From Campylobacterota bacterium (GTDB taxonomy: Bacteria > Campylobacterota > Campylobacteria > Campylobacterales > Sulfurospirillaceae), in assembly GCA_009930355.1 (NCBI GenBank), contig RZYK01000094.1:1-7376 (forward strand): a stretch of 7,376 nucleotides of DNA, written 5' to 3'. The notes beneath the pieces were generated by a model, which was not told the origin of the DNA, made no database searches, and saw only the letters and a list, made by a program, of their open reading frames with translations. A program made the translations under genes and the position numbers. Shown here in pieces: positions 6,211 to 7,376 of this stretch (positions are counted from its first letter, which is position 1; every line of letters begins with the position of its first letter).

Positions 6211-7336
6211 GACTTTTAGCGATCTCTTTGATTTGTTCACAAATATAAAGCACATCTTTGTCGCTTAAGCTACAATAAATAGGCAACGATAAAATTTGTT
6301 GATAATTACTCAATGCTTTTGGAAAATCATTAACACGCAAATTATATTTTTGCTTGTAATAACTTAAAAGATGCATTGGAATATAGTGAAGTGCTGTATA
6401 AATGCCACGTTCTTTAAGCTCTTTAGCAAAGTTATCTCTGTTTTTATCAATTTTAATAATATACTGTGAGTACACATGATCACGTTTTTTAATGGGTGTG
6501 GAAACATGTGGGCAAGATGCAAGTTCTCGGTTATAGATATCTGCAATTTCTAATCGTCTTTCGATAAATTGTTCATTTTTTTCTAATTGCCCAATAGCAA
6601 AGGCAGCATTAAGTTCATTCAAGTCATATTTGAGCCCAATATCAACAACATCATACACGTAGCCTAAATTACCAAATTTATCCCAACCTTCACTAACAAT
6701 CGCATGATTGCGAAGTAATCTGGCGCGGCTTGCAAGTTCAGGGTCTTTTGTAGTTAGCATACCTGTACTTGAAATAGAATAGTTTGCTTGTGGATTAAAG
6801 CGAAAGACTGTGATATCCGCTTCAAGTGATCCAATTTGTTTATTCTTATACGTTGCACCAAGTGCAGCAGTTGCGTCTTCTACAATTTTAATATCATACT
6901 CTTTTGCCAGAGCATAAATTTTTTCTAATTCTGCTGGTTGACCTGCAACATGACTGATAAAAGCACCTTTTAGTTTTTTGGCTGTGTTATTTTTAAGTAC
7001 ATTTTCTAATTGCTCAACATCAATATTAAAGTCATCTTTATCAATATCTACAAAAATAGGCTCTGCATCAAAATGTCTAATAACTTCAGCCACAGAAGGA
7101 AAAGCATTGACTGAACAGATGATTTTATCACCACGTTTTAAATCAAGCGCACACATAGCAAGATGCATGGCTGCTGTTCCATTGACGGTTGAAATCGCAT
7201 CACCGCATGGAATGTATTTCATAAATTCTTGCTCTAAGGTGACAACTTTATTGGCTTTTTCTAAATCTAAAACTTCGTTAATGAGTGTTCGTTCTCTTTG
7301 GTCTATCAGGGGTTTATAAAATGGTATTTCTCGCAT
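6203..7336 (-). CDS. DegT/DnrJ/EryC1-fold protein lacking the PLP Schiff-base lysine
   Basis: 377 residues, full length for the DegT/DnrJ/EryC1/StrS sugar aminotransferase family (fold type I PLP). Retained: N-terminal FYKPLID, AISTVNGTAAMHLAM (47-61, phosphate-binding turn), VNAFPSVAEVI, FVDIDKDDFNID (95-106), VEDATAALGA with D154 (pyridine-nitrogen aspartate), LRNHAI and the C-terminal LPIYCSLSDKDV. Changed: the catalytic segment normally FSFHPxK-(5)-GEGG is FRFNPQANYSISSTG (178-192), with S to R179, H to N181 and the Schiff-base K to A184; and GYNYRMTE is GLKYDLNE (234-241). The Gln/His usually after EDA is also absent. An ordinary transaminase is therefore unlikely; a pseudoenzyme, or a PMP/PLP-binding protein with other chemistry, is possible. 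Start ATG 7336 has AAAGGA with 5-base spacing. It is the first operon gene in view and overlaps lpxK by 8 bases, which points to lipid A or surface glycan work. Automated pipelines would probably call it an aminotransferase. Confidence 0.88.
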   Translation of the reverse strand: MREIPFYKPLIDQRERTLINEVLDLEKANKVVTLEQEFMKYIPCGDAISTVNGTAAMHLAMCALDLKRGDKIICSVNAFPSVAEVIRHFDAEPIFVDIDKDDFNIDVEQLENVLKNNTAKKLKGAFISHVAGQPAELEKIYALAKEYDIKIVEDATAALGATYKNKQIGSLEADITVFRFNPQANYSISSTGMLTTKDPELASRARLLRNHAIVSEGWDKFGNLGYVYDVVDIGLKYDLNELNAAFAIGQLEKNEQFIERRLEIADIYNRELASCPHVSTPIKKRDHVYSQYIIKIDKNRDNFAKELKERGIYTALHYIPMHLLSYYKQKYNLRVNDFPKALSNYQQILSLPIYCSLSDKDVLYICEQIKEIAKSRG

Positions 7337-7376
7337 AATGTTCCTTTATTGTATTGCGCTAAGATTTGCTATAAGG

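Noticed and set aside
6978..7319. Plus-strand open frame of about 113 codons opposite the DegT-fold gene
   Set aside because: It is a shadow of the well-supported minus-strand gene, with no ribosome site or recognisable protein character; other antisense frames over dsbD and argB were dismissed for the same reason.
6203..7336. Calling the DegT-fold gene gnnB (lipid A GlcN3N aminotransferase) or pseC
   Set aside because: The context (lpxK) fits lipid A, but both are true PLP transaminases needing the lysine that is absent here, so no symbol is assigned.
7349..7354. TACAAT on the minus strand as promoter for the five-gene operon
   Set aside because: It is directly next to the AAAGGAA ribosome site, so transcription from it would begin within or after that site. 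The operon promoter is probably further upstream, outside the window.
7346..7376. Possible 3' end of an upstream gene on the minus strand (LIANLSAIQ and stop, overlapping the ribosome site)
   Set aside because: One of three frames is open for nine codons before a TAA, which is expected by chance in so short a stretch; nothing identifies a protein.

Overview
The window is AT-rich, gene-dense bacterial DNA, most likely from a Campylobacterota genome. My best guess is the Sulfurospirillum/Campylobacter neighbourhood, judged from protein character and gene order rather than from any search. The lpxK / thrC / kdsB grouping matches an arrangement I remember from Campylobacter jejuni. So does a dsbD gene divergent from a gene that may be a PPK2-type polyphosphate kinase. 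There are no RNA genes, insertion sequences, CRISPR arrays or long non-coding stretches; the longest gap between genes is under 100 bases.

Layout. At the left edge, the first six codons of a leftward gene (MGKKKK...) leave the window. A short divergent promoter region of about 100 bases separates it from a rightward pair: dsbD (thiol:disulfide interchange, probable start GTG at 116) and, 4 bases later, a 98-residue protein I do not recognise. The pair ends at a hairpin terminator shared with the convergent operon; the stop codons of both flanking genes lie in its outer stem. The rest of the window, 7336 down to 2175, is a tight five-gene leftward operon in the order: DegT/DnrJ/EryC1-fold protein, lpxK, argB, thrC, kdsB. 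Junctions are an 8-base overlap, a 34-base gap, a 7-base gap and a 4-base overlap, which suggests co-transcription and translational coupling.

How the genes fit together. LpxK makes lipid IVA and KdsB makes CMP-Kdo, the two substrates of the Kdo transferase WaaA, so the operon carries two supply lines for the inner core of LPS/LOS. ArgB (arginine pathway) and ThrC (threonine pathway) sit between them. DsbD feeds electrons to periplasmic thiol proteins and is a separate unit.

Most notable. (1) The DegT-fold protein at the head of the operon lacks the Schiff-base lysine: the usual FSFHPxK motif reads FRFNPQA, and the neighbouring TTGEGG and GYNYRM motifs are also changed, although the rest of the fold is intact. 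(2) Three copies of a palindrome centred on TTACATGTAA, within a roughly 20-base extended consensus, lie within about 530 bases in kdsB and thrC. They insert the same peptide SLHVK into two unrelated proteins and make up much of the ThrC C-terminal tail. This looks like a genome-wide iterated palindrome.
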